From Diplolepis rosae (taxonomy: Eukaryota; Arthropoda; Insecta; Hymenoptera; Diplolepididae), in contig JAPYXD010000714.1 of NCBI GenBank assembly GCA_030998225.1, positions 4,030,001 to 4,094,000 on the forward strand: a DNA stretch of 64,000 nucleotides, written 5' to 3'. Under the pieces are notes generated by a model. The model did not search any database, had not been told where the DNA came from, and saw only the letters and a program-made list of their open reading frames with translations. Of the stretch, positions 1 to 10,189 are shown one piece after another (position 1 is the first letter of the stretch; every line of letters starts with the position of its first letter). A program made the position numbers and the translations under genes.

Positions 1-150
1 ATCCAGGTTACTTAAACAATAATCTACGGGATTTTCATCATAATTTACGGAAGTTTTTACAGTTGTTGCAAATAATTACAATTTTTGAAAAGTTTTCGTA
101 GATTATTATTTTAGCAACCTGGGGCATGAATAAAAACAACGGGATCAATG
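1..150. repeat. Diverged copy of the 1.5-kb tandem repeat unit
   Basis: The text around 100-130 (TTATTTTAGCAACCTGG, then a GCATGA-like stretch) repeats the core of the tandem units at 1484-1850. It is probably an outlying, diverged copy of the same repeat. No coding signal is seen. Confidence 0.4.
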
Positions 151-654
151 AGATAGTAATAAACTTTGCTTTTGTAGTGTAACGTGGTAAATTACGTTAA
201 CTTTTTTTACCTCGACCGGCAACGACAGGATCGAGCCCAAGCCACCTTTTAATTAAAACTCAAAACTGTCAGGGATAGTCTGAGAGCTGCTTATAAAATT
301 CTTTTATTTTTTTACTGTTTTTCTGGCCGTTTTATTTTTTATTTTGTTTCATTGAAAAACACCAGTTTGAAAGGCGCCGCCAAAGAGATCGCTGTGTTAC
401 CATCGCACGCAGAGGGGTTCACAGGCAAGCCACAGAGGGCATCACCCAGCAGGCATGGCATCTGAAACGACCACGTGCTGCAGCCCATAGTTTCCAACAA
501 CGTCGCACCATCATAATTATAAATAAAATAAGGATGGGCATGGCGAGATGGAACAATTAGAAATTATATTATAAATTATGTGTAAGCCTTGTCTACTTGT
601 AACTGCTTTTTTGTGCAGTACTAACTCTACGTAGTTTAAACGCACCCCTCTACG
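151..654. other. Non-coding, no gene recognised
   Basis: Mixed AT-rich sequence with a moderately GC-rich patch around 370-480. I see no open frame with recognisable protein content and no TIR pair here. It may be upstream regulatory DNA of the candidate gene starting at 897. Confidence 0.4.
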
Positions 655-896
655 TTTTAAGCCAATGGGGCAAGCTGACCGATAGACGCTTCAGCTCATT
701 GGTTGCCTGGCGCCGTCGTCCTCACAAGACGAGTCGCCCGCGCAAACCTGAGCTTCATGCGCGTGCGCTGGCCTTTCCAGCTGATGTAATAAAACTGCGC
801 GACACCTCTGGCGCGCAGCTTTATTCTGTCGTTGCGATCCGGGTGAGAACCAGCCAAAACGGCAGAACAATTTATTAAGTCTTATCTTTCCCCGTA
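655..896 (+). promoter_or_regulatory. CpG-rich, TATA-less promoter-like region with two CCAAT boxes
   Basis: The region is dense in CpG compared with its surroundings (for example CGCCGTCGTC near 711 and GGCGCGCAGC near 810). It carries a CCAAT box at 662-666 and an inverted one (ATTGG) at 698-702, about 200 bp upstream of a good ATG context at 897. No TATA box is evident. CCAAT boxes bind NF-Y in animal promoters and often sit 60-200 bp upstream of the start. The promoter role is an inference from composition and from the exon that follows. Confidence 0.45.
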
Positions 897-956
897 ATGG
901 ACGTGAAGGACTTCGATTTGGACGAAGTAAGGCGCGAGATCGCGGCCAGATCACCG
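897..956 (+). CDS. Candidate first coding exon of a host gene
   Basis: ATG at 897 opens 20 codons reading MDVKDFDLDEVRREIAARSP, rich in acidic and basic residues as expected of a soluble protein N-terminus. The exon ends in phase 0 exactly at a consensus 5' splice donor (CCG|GTGAGT, 957-962). A second strong donor-like site (GTAAGG) lies at 927. The exon sits directly downstream of a CpG-rich, CCAAT-containing segment, and its codons are GC-rich unlike the surrounding AT-rich DNA. I do not recognise the protein. No convincing second exon was found downstream, where transposon-derived repeats dominate, so the gene could have a long intron or continue beyond the window. It could also be a fortuitous ATG. 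The donor site is seen; the gene assignment is inference. Confidence 0.45.
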
Positions 957-1483
957 GTGAGTTTTTGAGACTTCATTCCGGGCTAAATTGAAACTTTTAT
1001 TCTGGTAAACCGTGGCTCTCAGGCTCTCAGAGCTCTGCAATTCTTTTTCCTTTTGTATCGAACTTATTTTCGCTGTTTGAATTTATATCGAGCCAGGGCC
1101 TTTGCCCAATGAATAAATAAATTGTAGCACGAATTAATGTTATACGCTGCTTGATTTATTTTAATTTTTTTTCTTGCACAAGAGCTTCTGTTTTTAGGTT
1201 AAGGTTCCTTTCCTTAACCTTCCAACCCCTACCTGATCCGGACTCCCGAATTCAAATCCACCCTAGCCGGAACCCTTGCTTGGCTTCGCTTTTGTTGCAT
1301 GCTAAGTTCTCTTATTTTCAGGGTCATTGCTTTTATAAATATGGCGTCGAGAGACGCCAGGCGCTCATATTAGAAGCCGCCTTAGTAACGCAGGTGACAC
1401 CGAGGGTAATCCCGAGTCCTCGGGTCCGCTTTGATAAGTTCAATTTCCTTTTGACGTTTCAGCGGAGGTCACCCGTTATAGTA
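957..1483. other. Putative intron or intergenic DNA
   Basis: Follows the splice donor at 957. The stretch 1200-1445 is less AT-rich and contains TTATTTTCAG at about 1312-1321, which could be a splice acceptor, but the sequence after it (ATGGCGTCGAGAGACGCC, then an early stop) shows no recognisable domain. A long frame covering 1151-1558 has low-complexity content and crosses into tandem repeats, so I do not call it coding. Confidence 0.3.
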
Positions 1484-1850
1484 GCTATATATATAAATAT
1501 AAAAAAAGTTCCTGTGGAGTGTTGTTTTAGCAACCTGGTGTATAATCCTGGACAATAGAGTATTTGAAAATGTATTTTAAGTTGTTTTTATAAGATCCTG
1601 GAGAACGGGGTCAATAACTATGTATTGTAAGTTGTTTTTATAACCCTTAATATATGAATATAAAAAAAGTTCCTGTGGAGTATTGTTTTAGCAACCTGGT
1701 GCATGATCCTGGACAACAGGGTCATTAAAAATGCATTGTTAGTTGTTTTTATAACTCTTAATATATGAATATAAAAAAAGTTCCAGTAGATTATTATTTT
1801 ATCAACCTGGTGCATAATCCTAGATAACGGGGTCACTGAAAATGCAATAG
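1484..1850. repeat. Tandem repeat array, about 110-120 bp period
   Basis: At least three units share the blocks AAAAAAAGTTCC(T/A)GT, TTTTAGCAACCTGGTG, ATAATCCTGGA and GTTGTTTTTATAA. Successive AAAAAAAGTTCC blocks lie near 1500, 1662 and 1775. The units differ by several substitutions and small indels, so the array is old or degenerate. Shadow reading frames across it are not genes. Confidence 0.7.
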
Positions 1851-2609
1851 AATTTATTTTTGTATTCATTAATGTTCAAATATAATTATTAACTTTCACA
1901 GTTATAGTTTTAATAAAGTTTTCTGTTGTACTTCACTTTTCAAAATGCTTCTCAAAGAATTTACTCTAAATGCCATCTATTGTTCAATTCCAAAATTACA
2001 CATTTCTCCACTACCGACATTCACCCATTCTGACAAGTGTTAGTTTCTCTATTATGAAAATAATAAGCGATCAAGAAGTGCAGCCTGAAGTTGACAGTTT
2101 CTGGGAGAAAATTTTTTTTTGGAGAAATCGATTTCTAGACAATTAGTACCCTTCCGCCGAAGTCACATAAAATAGAAAATGCGCCAATTCACACAATTCG
2201 GGTAATTACGAGACTCGCTTAAAATGCTCGCAGGACTGATCGCGCTTCGGCTTCGTCTCGGCTTTACCTCAGCTACGTCTCGACTACGCCTTGGCTTCGA
2301 TCTCCTGCGAGCATTGTGGCTCGTTGCGTAATAACCCTAATTATGCGCATAGGCACATAATATACTATTATTATTTAATTACAAGAGTAAAAAATCTTGT
2401 TAGGAAAAGTATTTTTTATTCCATTTTCCTGAAAAAGTAGCTTATAGTAGTACTGGACCGAAAAAAGTAGCCAAATAGTAGCTTCATGCGAAAAAAGTAG
2501 CAAATAGTAGGGGAGTGCGAGGCCTGGCTTGGTCTCTTCGAGACAGCTTGAGACACGGCAACTCAGTTGCTAAAAACAATTATGTATTATAATTAGTTAT
2601 AACAGTTTA
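1851..2609. other. AT-rich intergenic DNA with a short foldback
   Basis: No coding signal. It contains the hairpin described at 2223-2315. A segment at 2520-2570 (GGTCTCTTCGAGACAGCTTG) is a reverse-complement relative of sequence near 8368-8390, marking a dispersed repeat. Confidence 0.4.
2223..2315. repeat. Small foldback element (about 93 bp)
   Basis: Begins AATGCTCGCAGGA (2223-2235) and ends with its exact reverse complement TCCTGCGAGCATT (2303-2315). The interior is CpG-rich with repeated CTTCGGCTTCGTCTCGGC-like text. The inverted similarity extends weakly outside (GGGTAATTACGAG against TAATAACCC). It looks like a tiny MITE or hairpin repeat. Confidence 0.6.
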
Positions 2610-2832
2610 AAAGGGCATGGCCGGGTTTGTTAAAACGGCCTTAAAACCAAATCAAATTTCGCATCGACCATATGGAATGGGTTGGGCAAGAGATGATTTT
2701 GCCAAATTTCCAGATCATTATCTGCCATTTTAAATGAGTAATGGCGGATTTTACCATTTTCATTTTTTTCTTTTGTTAGCTAAACTAATCATAGGAAAAT
2801 TTTGAAAAAATCAGAGTTGTTTTTTCCAATAG

Positions 2833-3272
2833 AAGACACATTTTTTAATTTTTGCAGATTTTTTGATGCATAATTCACGATGCGAAAAATTTCGAAAATT
2901 TTAGCACGCCATTTGGTTCATGTTTGATTTGCGTAACCACTCTTTCGACTTGCGAATAATCACATTCAACCATTTGTTCACAATCCATGTAAAACTTTCA
3001 ATTTTTCGCAACAAAAAAAATTCGCAAAATATATTGCAAAATTTTTGCAAAAATTTCAGCAGTAAACCGTGTTAGAGATTGATTACCAAATAAACTTTTT
3101 TTTTCATTTGTCTACTGTCATCCATAGGTAACTAATGAATAGAATAATTCAAAAGAGTTGTCGCGCAAATCAAACACGAACAAAATTGCGTGCAAAAATT
3201 TTCGCAATTTTTGGCATCGCGAATTATGCATCAAAAAATCTGCAAAAATTTAAAAATGTGTCTTGAGACGAC
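2833..3272. repeat. Nested palindrome, about 440 bp
   Basis: AAGACACATTTTTTAATTTT near 2833 is mirrored by AAATTTAAAAATGTGTCTT ending near 3266, with GCAGATTTTTTGATGCATAA / TTATGCATCAAAAAATCTGC inside. The arms are separated by a loop around 2950-3160. It lies just inside the left TIR of the enclosing element and reads as a MITE-like insertion or as part of that TIR's foldback structure. Confidence 0.6.
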
Positions 3273-3277
3273 TCAGC

Positions 3278-3491
3278 TGCGACTCTAAGCCTTTTAACAC
3301 GAAAATAGAGAAAAGTTAACAAGAACATCTGCATGGAAGGGCTGAACACAATGTGAGTGAGCTCGCACGCAAAAACAGCGATGATTCGTGAGCCATAGGC
3401 GCATCAATCAGGGTTTGATGCACGAACCGAAAGTGCATGTGAAATAGACACGGCAATGAGGTTCTCAGGAACATTTTCGTTCATAGTAAAA
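3278..3491. other. Interior of TIR element, no gene
   Basis: Short mixed-composition stretch between the nested palindrome and the 5S-like segment; no frame or repeat recognised. Confidence 0.3.
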
Positions 3492-3577
3492 GGCAGCGTG
3501 ACATTAGGCTGTGTCTGCCGGCTCTCAGTCGATCACAGAAGTTAAGCAAAAGCTCGGCTTCTCGGATGGGAGTCCTT
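3492..3577 (+). ncRNA. 5S rRNA-derived sequence (pseudogene or 5S-type SINE head)
   Basis: The run CTCTCAGTCGATCACAGAAG followed by TTAAGCA and CTCGGATGGGAGTCC corresponds, in order and spacing, to the conserved core of eukaryotic 5S rRNA (CGATCACCGAAGTTAAGCA and the GGATGGG-GACC part of the internal promoter). The beginning GGCAGCGTGACATTAGGCTG lines up less well with the 5S 5' end, and similarity stops after position 3577, short of the full ~120 nt. It is therefore a truncated 5S copy rather than a functional gene. 5S-derived SINEs (SINE3) are known in animals, which is the main alternative. It lies inside a transposon, so it was probably carried or inserted there. Confidence 0.6.
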
Positions 3578-5300
3578 ATTAATATTTTAGAATTTTTTTT
3601 TAGTTATTTCATTTTTGCGTTATTTTACGCCCTCTCATCTCTTTGCTTTATTTTATATTATTATATTAATTTTTTTTTATACATATGGTAGACTAAATCT
3701 TAACCTGGGGAATCTGAATTTGATGACACCTGATCTCATAAAATAATTAAAAGATAAACCTTATCAGGCTTTCATATTAAGATGGAAGATTTAATTCGTA
3801 AAACTGAATTAATTGATTTGGAAGTTTTATTAAATTTTGGCACGTTTCCTTAATCAAGCGCCGGCACGAAATTGCGCAACCTGTGAGCACATTTAAACCC
3901 AGGAAAATATTGATACTCGTGTCTTGACGTTTGACTGCGCGTCAAGGCCGGTCACGAGACGATGACAGGTGGATTTGTTTTCCCATGTTAACCCTCGTGT
4001 GCTCTCTCTCACTCTTACCTCTAAATGCATGAAAATGCAAAAAGGCATTTATCTCGCAAACTAGAGATGATAAAAATATGGGAAAAGGCTTGTTGCAACG
4101 TGTGAGGAAGCGCGCACTATTTCGGCAGGGTAAAGGGGTGAAAAGACCATTATTGAATTAAAATATAATTAATTTCGAAATCTTTTTTCTTACCACCCTC
4201 ATTGGTCCCCCATTTTTGACGATTTCAAATCAGGACAGTCACGTGAACACCCTTTTTGAAAATTTATGAAGAGTAGGGAATTAATAACCACGAATCAAAG
4301 AAAAACCAAGGTGACGAGTGCGGTGAAAAATTACCAAAATTCACTTCGGTCACAGCACCTGCTTAAGGTAGGTTCGAGGGACCACCCAGAGACTGGGAAA
4401 AAAGTTGCAACTTAACGTTGCTCCGAGTTTCCTCAGGATCGATACCTATAAATTAGGAGATAGACTTGATAATTGTTTTGCTGCATTGTAGCATCAGCGA
4501 ATCAATTATTTTAAGAGCTTCTCCGCCTATGTTCACCCGTCCTCCGTGCATAGTTAGGGGTTTGTTGGCTCACGCGGTCGCGTAGCATCTAACAAAGGGG
4601 AATTTAATTATTTTTTAAAAATAAATCCTAAAAACAGAGGCATTTTACATCACGTATTTTTCGAAATCTCGAGTAGTGATTCCCTTTCTACTCCAAAATC
4701 AACGAGCAAAAAGACGACTTCTTACCCACCGTGTACTTAGTCGTTTTCTCGTTGTTCCTGAGAAAATCACACCCATCTACCTTCTGGAGCTGGTAATGTG
4801 GTTTTCGTTCCTCTCCTAGTCTATTTGATTTTCTCCATTGAGATTTCGAAAAACGCGGGTTTTTGAGATTATGGAATGTGGTTCAAAGGGTTTTTGGGAA
4901 ACGCCGTCTTATGATATGTATTTAAAGGGATGCCAACAAGCCCACAAAAATATTATTTTCAGATATTAGGGAACTCCCAAAAATTAGAACGTGTTTTTTT
5001 TTATTTGCGCAACTGCGCGAATTTGGAGGTGAGAATTAAAGTTTCTTTTATTTTTTTTTAGATTTCAAAAAATTTTCAAATCGAGTATAAGGAGACAAGG
5101 ATTTTTTTTACGCAAAATGCTCAGTCTCAAAACGTAAAACGAGAGTTTTTTTAATGTCCTGAATCGTTAAATAAGAAATTCTATTGCGCGAAACCTTCCC
5201 CCTTCGTGAAACCCAATGAATAACCTTAAAATATGTAAATCATAGCCAAATTAGGCAATAAAATTAGTATAAAATAACTTGAAAATAAATGTTAGAAACC
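3578..5300. other. Interior of TIR element, non-coding
   Basis: AT-rich sequence with some moderate-GC patches (3840-4000, 4370-4560). I see no domain-bearing frame, no RNA gene and no strong repeat pair. It separates the 5S-like insert from the right TIR. Confidence 0.35.
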
Positions 5301-5562
5301 GCCAAAGAGCGAAACTTTTCAGTCTTCTATTGGAAAAAACAACCCTGATTTTTTTCAAAATTTTCCTATGATTAGTTTAGCTAAAAAAAGAAAAAAATGA
5401 AAATGGTAAAATCCGCCATTACTCATTTAAAATGGCAGATAATGATCTGAAAACTTGGCAAAATCATCTCTTGCCCAACCCCTACCATATGGTTGATGCA
5501 AAATTTGATTTAGTTTTAAAGCCAATTTCACATGGAAACCCGGCTATGCCCTTTCAATATTG

Positions 5563-5960
5563 TGCAGTCGAAAGCGTCATTTTTTCCACAGAAAGATTTT
5601 CAAATTCTTTAAAATATTAAATTTATTTGCATTATTTGCGATATAAGAGTTTGAAATTGTCTACGAGGACACCTGTCGACAACGTATCCTATCTGACACG
5701 CGACTAGTGATCCTCCGATAATGTAGGCAGTGACAAAAATTTCAAACTCAACTAATTAATTTGAAATCATTTACAGCCGCAAGGCTGAGCCACTAGGCGA
5801 TATAAGGAGATCTTCCTGTGGAGAAGGGGATGTCGGACGCCTGTGTAGCTCAGTGGTCAGAGCAGTCGACCGGCAATCGAAAGACCTGGGCTCGAATCCC
5901 AGCGCAGTCGAAAGCGTCATTTTTTCCACAGAAAGATTTTCAAATTCTTTAAAATATTGT
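5563..5960 (+). repeat. SINE-like unit flanked by a duplicated 56-bp segment
   Basis: The segment beginning GCAGTCGAAAGCGTCATTTT occurs at 5563-5618 and again at 5905-5959, each continuing through CCACAGAAAGATTTTCAAAT to AAAATATT. Between them lies about 290 bp ending in a tRNA-like structure (5839-5909), whose 3' acceptor runs directly into the second copy. This arrangement fits a tRNA-derived SINE inserted next to, or recombined with, another copy's tail. Confidence 0.55.
5839..5909 (+). tRNA. tRNA-derived sequence (probable SINE head or tRNA pseudogene)
   Basis: It folds as a near-complete cloverleaf. Acceptor GCCTGTG / CGCAGTC pairs at six of seven positions (one G-T wobble). The D arm is GCTC...GAGC. 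The anticodon stem TCGA/TCGA closes the loop CCGGCAA (anticodon GGC, nominally Ala). The T arm is CTGGG-CTCGAAT-CCCAG. Pol III boxes are canonical: A box TAGCTCAGTGG at 5846-5856 and B box GGCTCGAATCC at 5889-5899. Position 33 is C rather than the near-universal U, the anticodon stem has one mismatch, and a repeat tail follows directly, so a tRNA-derived SINE is favoured over a working tRNA gene. Confidence 0.6.
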
Positions 5961-6645
5961 CTGTATATTTGGCAATTAGAGGTTAGTTTACGGCAAGTTT
6001 TTGTATCTCGGGGACTCCATATTAAATTTTAAAACAAAGGTAAATTGCTTGTTAAATATTGGTCTTTGTTTATAAAAAAAGGTTTACTTAATAGACCTTT
6101 TCATCTTGAATATTTTTTGGTGCGCATGCGTCTCGAGTAATTCAAGTTCCGGTGAAGATTAGGTCATTTCAGTGCAAAGTACATTACGAATTGTCAATAA
6201 TATTATTTAAAAAATAATTTGATAAAGTTTAAGTAGAAAAATGAGTAAAAAAAAAATTTTATTTACAAACTTGATATCTTAACTTCAAATTGTGTGAAAA
6301 TATAATTTAAGTTTGCCATATTCTCGAACCAAAATCGAAGTCTCGTCATCAACTTCTTTATGTTATTGTCATTTTATCTTATTTCTTACTTTCGTAAAAA
6401 TATCTGTATTAAATTAAAAATATATCAACTTCTTTCTCTTTAAAAGATTAATTTGCACAATAAAACGAAACCACCAGGCAGTAATACGAAACAATACGTA
6501 CAAATATTATTTGTTTGGAAATAATTCTTTTTTTATTTGAACATTTATCTTCGAGAAAAGGCAGCGTTACATATATATACTGAGTATATTTCTTCAGAAA
6601 ATTTTATAACAAATACTTTTCCTTTATTATAACTCCCCTATTGAA

Positions 6646-7018
6646 AAATCCTATGTAGGATACCACATAGGATCTTACATAGGATCCTACACAAGATCCT
6701 ATATAGCATCCTGTCTAAGATCTTATATAAGATCCTATGTATTTTAAAGTAATAATTTTCAACCCTACATTTTAATTCAAAATTTTCTGAATAATCTGAT
6801 CTATCACGATACTAGCAGCAGAATTTCATTAATGAGATTACTAAATACATTTTAACGATATTTTTTATTATAAAAAGAAAATAATATAGATCTGATTATT
6901 TAGAAAATTTTGAATTAGAATGTAAACTTCAAAATTATTACTTTAAAATACATAGGATCTTATATAGGATCTTATGTGAGTTCTTATGTGGTATCCTACA
7001 TAGGATTTTTCAATAGGG
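6646..7018. mobile_element. Palindromic MITE, 373 bp
   Basis: Starts CCCTATTGAAAAATCCTATG and ends with the mirror (CATAGGATTTTTCAATAGGG, ending 7018). Both arms hold runs of a 10-14-bp motif (AGGATCTTATATAGGATC-type). The inner arms share ATTTTAAAGTAATAATTTT and its complement. TC follows the element and also precedes it, a possible 2-bp duplication. No coding content. Confidence 0.75.
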
Positions 7019-8050
7019 TCATTAAATATAAATTTCCACATCATCTATCGCCTTCTAATTAACAATAAAATACTTCACCATTTTCATAAAAAAAGTAGAT
7101 ATTAGTTCAAATATACTACTTTTTATCATTAAAACTACAAGTGCCAATCTGATTTTTAAACTTTTTATAATATTACATTCTTTTTCATAGAATATTTACA
7201 TGAGAAAGCATACATCACGCATCATGAAAGCATAACCTCTCACCTTGCAATTAAATCGTGTTTTATTCCTCTAGTCGGTTGTTTTCGACAACTTAGCCAC
7301 CTTCGCAGTTGTTCACTGCTGTTGCTTTCGACTTTTCTATGTGGCAATATTGCACCCGGTACATCTTTCTCCTTTAAATTTATTTTTGAATAAGGTACAC
7401 TTGCAGCACACATGTCGATATCCAAAATATGACCTAATTTATGAATTTCGCGGGAAGTGCCATGGCAGCCGCGTTTGCGCAAATAAACTTCCTATTCAAG
7501 ATGAAAAGGTCTGTTTTTTTAATGATATTAGACATTACAATTTTTTTTTTCAAATTATGGAAAAAATAATGGAACAATATAAAAATTTACATAAAATGAA
7601 TTAAATTTGTTAACTCAACCATTTTTATGTTCCATTTTTTTCCCTAAGCAACAATCTTATCTGTAAAAAAAATAATAATATAATTAAAAGCATTGTCTTT
7701 AATGATATAAATATATAAATTCATTGAAAGGTTATTGCTGTATGTTTTTTTCAGACTTGATACCGCTTTATATCGCAGATATAATTATGAAGCTCTGGAC
7801 TAATGAAATAATTGTTTCTAAATGTAATTTTATTTTACATTATTATTAAGAGTTTCAGAAGAATATGATATTTCTTAAATTTTTTTTTCATTTTAAATAG
7901 TTTTAAGAAGGTTTTTCCATGTGTATTTTTTGCATCTATAAAAATCATACAAAAAGTATAATTGTTCAAAGAAAATGAGTACAAAAGCTTACCCTAAACT
8001 AACCTCTATTTATATTTTTTTCTTCAGATTTGAAAAAATAAAATTTGTTA
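7019..8050. other. Interior of the 5953-8209 element, weak THAP-like remnant
   Basis: AT-rich. On the minus strand 7482-7240 a frame includes LKEKDVPGAILPHRK, which loosely resembles the end of THAP domains (an AVPTI-like motif), but the CxxHF core is not present. I therefore treat it as unproven. The rest shows nothing recognisable. Confidence 0.25.
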
Positions 8051-8209
8051 TGTCTAATACCATTAAAAAAATTAAGTAAACCTTTTTTATAAACAAATAC
8101 CAATTATTAATAAACAATTTACCTTTGTTTTAAAATTTAATATGAAGTCCCGGATACATCAAAACTTGCCCTAAACTAACCTCTAATTTCCAAACATACA
8201 GACAATATT

Positions 8210-8705
8210 AACAATTTCCACTTTTTCAACTAATCATAATACATGACTGTTTGGAACTTACCTTGAGAACTAGCTTAGGGGAAGTACTCAACTTAAACTT
8301 GGTTGAAAAACCGTGAATTTTATTGTAAACTCACTGAGAAGCAACACACACGGGTTGACGTGCCTCAAGCTGTCTCGAACAGACCAAACTCATTAACCTG
8401 AAGGGGGCGTATAAGCGCTTCCGTATTATCTCCTGTAATCTGCCATTATATATAATACTTAAATCATCATTCAGTGATACTTTTCGGCAGAGTAAGAACG
8501 AAGTTAAAACTAAACCTAGAACAGTTTTTGGATTTATACGGATTAACCGGGTAATACAGCTTTTAACAGTTTATGTTTATCGGAAGCATTTACAAGAAAA
8601 TAAAAGATATTGCACACAAACATATACCTTGAAACTTGATGGGGCACTCATTCTGATAGAAAACAAATGACACTACCAAGTTTGGAATACATACAAGGTG
8701 GATGT
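8210..8705. other. Intergenic, no gene recognised
   Basis: No coding signal. Around 8350-8400 there is reverse-complement similarity to 2520-2570, marking a dispersed repeat. The rest is unremarkable. Confidence 0.35.
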
Positions 8706-8713
8706 AGTAACGA

Positions 8714-9861
8714 CACGAAGGAGACCCCACTCGCGGAAAATTTGAACGCGTGGATCGGATTTAGTTAGTTTGCATCGCTCGTAGCGCCTCTTACAGGGAA
8801 ATGTCAAATTCTTGAATTTTCACAATATGGCTGTCGTGTTGTCTACTGCACGAAAACAGATAAACAAAAACAGTGGCACCGTTATAGTTATTTTATTTTA
8901 AAAGTATACTGCTGTTCTTTTATATGAAATGTAATATAATATACAATATAGATGTGCTTACTAAGTGAGGTATAGTTTATGTTATTTACATTTTGCCTTT
9001 TTCTGAATTTTGTAGATTATGTCACCTGTCAACGCGAAGATGGAAAGCAAACCCTTTTGTTACTTCAAGTTCATTAAAGTTACTTGCATTGAAGAGTTTG
9101 AAAATCTTCTAAGAGAGGTTGATGAGTATCCGTAATTTTTGTTGCAGCTATATATTATTCGGAAATATTATAATAAGAAATGCAATCATATAATAACTGC
9201 AAAAAAAAATTGAAAATCAAAACTTTTTTTTAAATTAACAAATACCAGTGAAAATTTATTCTTAGAAAACAATATTAATATTGATTTTTCGTGTAATTGC
9301 ATAAAGTCACATTAAATTAAATTAAACAAACGAATTATACGATGAATTAGCGGCCACAAAAGTCGTTGTTTCTGGAGTGAAATGCGGCCGGGAGGACCGT
9401 ACTTTCGGCTAGGAGATCAAGAAAAAATAGGTGCAATAGCACAAAAATTAAATACAGATCAATGTACTTTACATTACAGATTTATAAAATAATTAAACAT
9501 ACTGACCGTGCTAGGGCAAAAGAAGTGACGTTTCTCCAGTCTGTTTTCTTTCTCTTTTTTTCTTCTTTCCAACATAGCGCGTGGATTCGCAACCATCAGT
9601 AAAACAATAGACAATATTATCTTGCACACACTTGTTTGTTAATATATTTAAAACTTCTCGCACATGTATGGCAATGACTGGTAATTTTTGTTTGTACAAA
9701 TCACGCTTGCATTATTATGAGCGCCGACATTTTTGAAACTTGTGTTGCAACGCTTTTCCGCAAGCGGCGCAACGAACGATGCAAACTAACTAAATCTGAA
9801 TCTACGCGTCCAAATTTTCCAAAGGCTGCATAGGAGTGGGGTCTCCTTATATTACTTCGTG
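8714..9861. mobile_element. P-element-like DNA transposon, non-autonomous copy 1
   Basis: Bounded by CACGAAGGAGACCCCACTC (8714) and the inverted GAGTGGGGTCTCCTTATATT...CTTCGTG (ending 9861), and flanked by the 8-bp direct repeat AGTAACGA at 8706-8713 and 9862-9869. Sub-terminal inverted similarity continues through GATTTAGTTAGTTTGCATCG. The 8-bp duplication and tips beginning CA, with AAGGAGACC nearby, resemble the P element TIR (CATGATGAAATAACATAAGG and onward) more than other families; hAT is the alternative. A short frame lies at 9019-9135 but no transposase is seen. The right TIR has an extra TAATAT spacer relative to the left. Confidence 0.75.
9019..9135 (+). pseudogene. Short hypothetical reading frame (38 codons) in P-like element
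   Basis: After a splice-acceptor-like TTTTGTAG (9008-9015), ATG at 9019 opens 38 codons to TAA at 9133. The composition is protein-like (FKFIKVTCIEEFENLLREV in its second half) and lacks low-complexity runs. It could be a remnant of a transposase exon of the surrounding element. The second copy of this element (9870-10189) breaks off just after the ATG. I do not recognise a domain, and a chance frame is quite possible. Confidence 0.2.
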
Positions 9862-9869
9862 AGTAACGA

Positions 9870-10189
9870 CACGAAGAAGACCCCACTCGCGGAAAATTTG
9901 AACGCGTGGATTCGGATTTAGTTAGTTTGCATCGCTCGTAGCGCCTCTTACAGGGAAATGTCATACTCTTGAATTTTTACAATATGGCTGTCGTGTTGTC
10001 TACTGCACGCAAACAGATAAACAAAAACAGTGGAACCGTTATAGTTATTTTATTTTAAAAGTATACTGCTGTCTTTTATATGAAATATAATATAATATAC
10101 AATATAGATGTGTTTACTAAATGAAGTATAGTTTATGTTATTTACATTTTGCCTTTTTCTGAATTTTGTAGATTATGTCACCTGTCGTG
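9870..10189. mobile_element. P-element-like DNA transposon, short copy 2
   Basis: Begins CACGAAGAAGACCCCACTCG and runs nearly identical to the first ~310 bp of the copy at 8714 (through CATCGCTCGTAGCGCCTC, AACAAAAACAGTGG and GATTATGTCACCTGTC), then ends in CGTG at 10189. It is bounded by AGTAACGA on both sides (9862-9869 and 10190-10197). It is thus a 320-bp internally deleted relative inserted directly beside copy 1, using the same target octamer. Confidence 0.75.

Larger units (their letters stand above)
2610..5554. mobile_element. Non-autonomous DNA transposon with about 240-bp TIRs (AAAGGGC family, long copy)
   Basis: The left end AAAGGGCATGGCCGGGTTT (2610) is mirrored at the right end (AAACCCGGCTATGCCCTTT, ending 5554). 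The inverted identity continues inward through the TACCATTTTCATTTTTTTC block and the GTTTTTTCCAATAGAAGAC block, giving TIRs of roughly 240 bp. The same tips occur on the 981-bp element at 56794-57774, so this is a family. No transposase frame is seen in the 2.9-kb interior, which carries a nested palindrome (2833-3272) and a 5S-rRNA-like segment (3492-3577). No clear target duplication was found. Superfamily is unresolved. Confidence 0.75.
5953..8209. mobile_element. Non-autonomous TIR element, 2.26 kb
   Basis: The left end AATATTGTCTGTATATTTGG and right end CCAAACATACAGACAATATT are inverted copies. The identity continues inward for about 150 bp, through GAGGTTAGTTTACGGCAAG, TTTTAAAACAAAGGTAAATTG and the TAAAAAAGGTTTACTTAA block. 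The interior contains a nested MITE (6646-7018) and no transposase. AATATT at both tips may be part of the TIR or a palindromic target duplication. Confidence 0.7.

Noticed and set aside
1151..1558. A 135-codon plus-strand frame
   Set aside because: It runs into the tandem-repeat array, has no domain, and its composition is that of AT-rich repeat DNA.
7240..7604. Opposite-strand frames with a weak THAP-like tail
   Set aside because: The CxxHF zinc ligands are absent and both strands are open here, so a gene is not supported.
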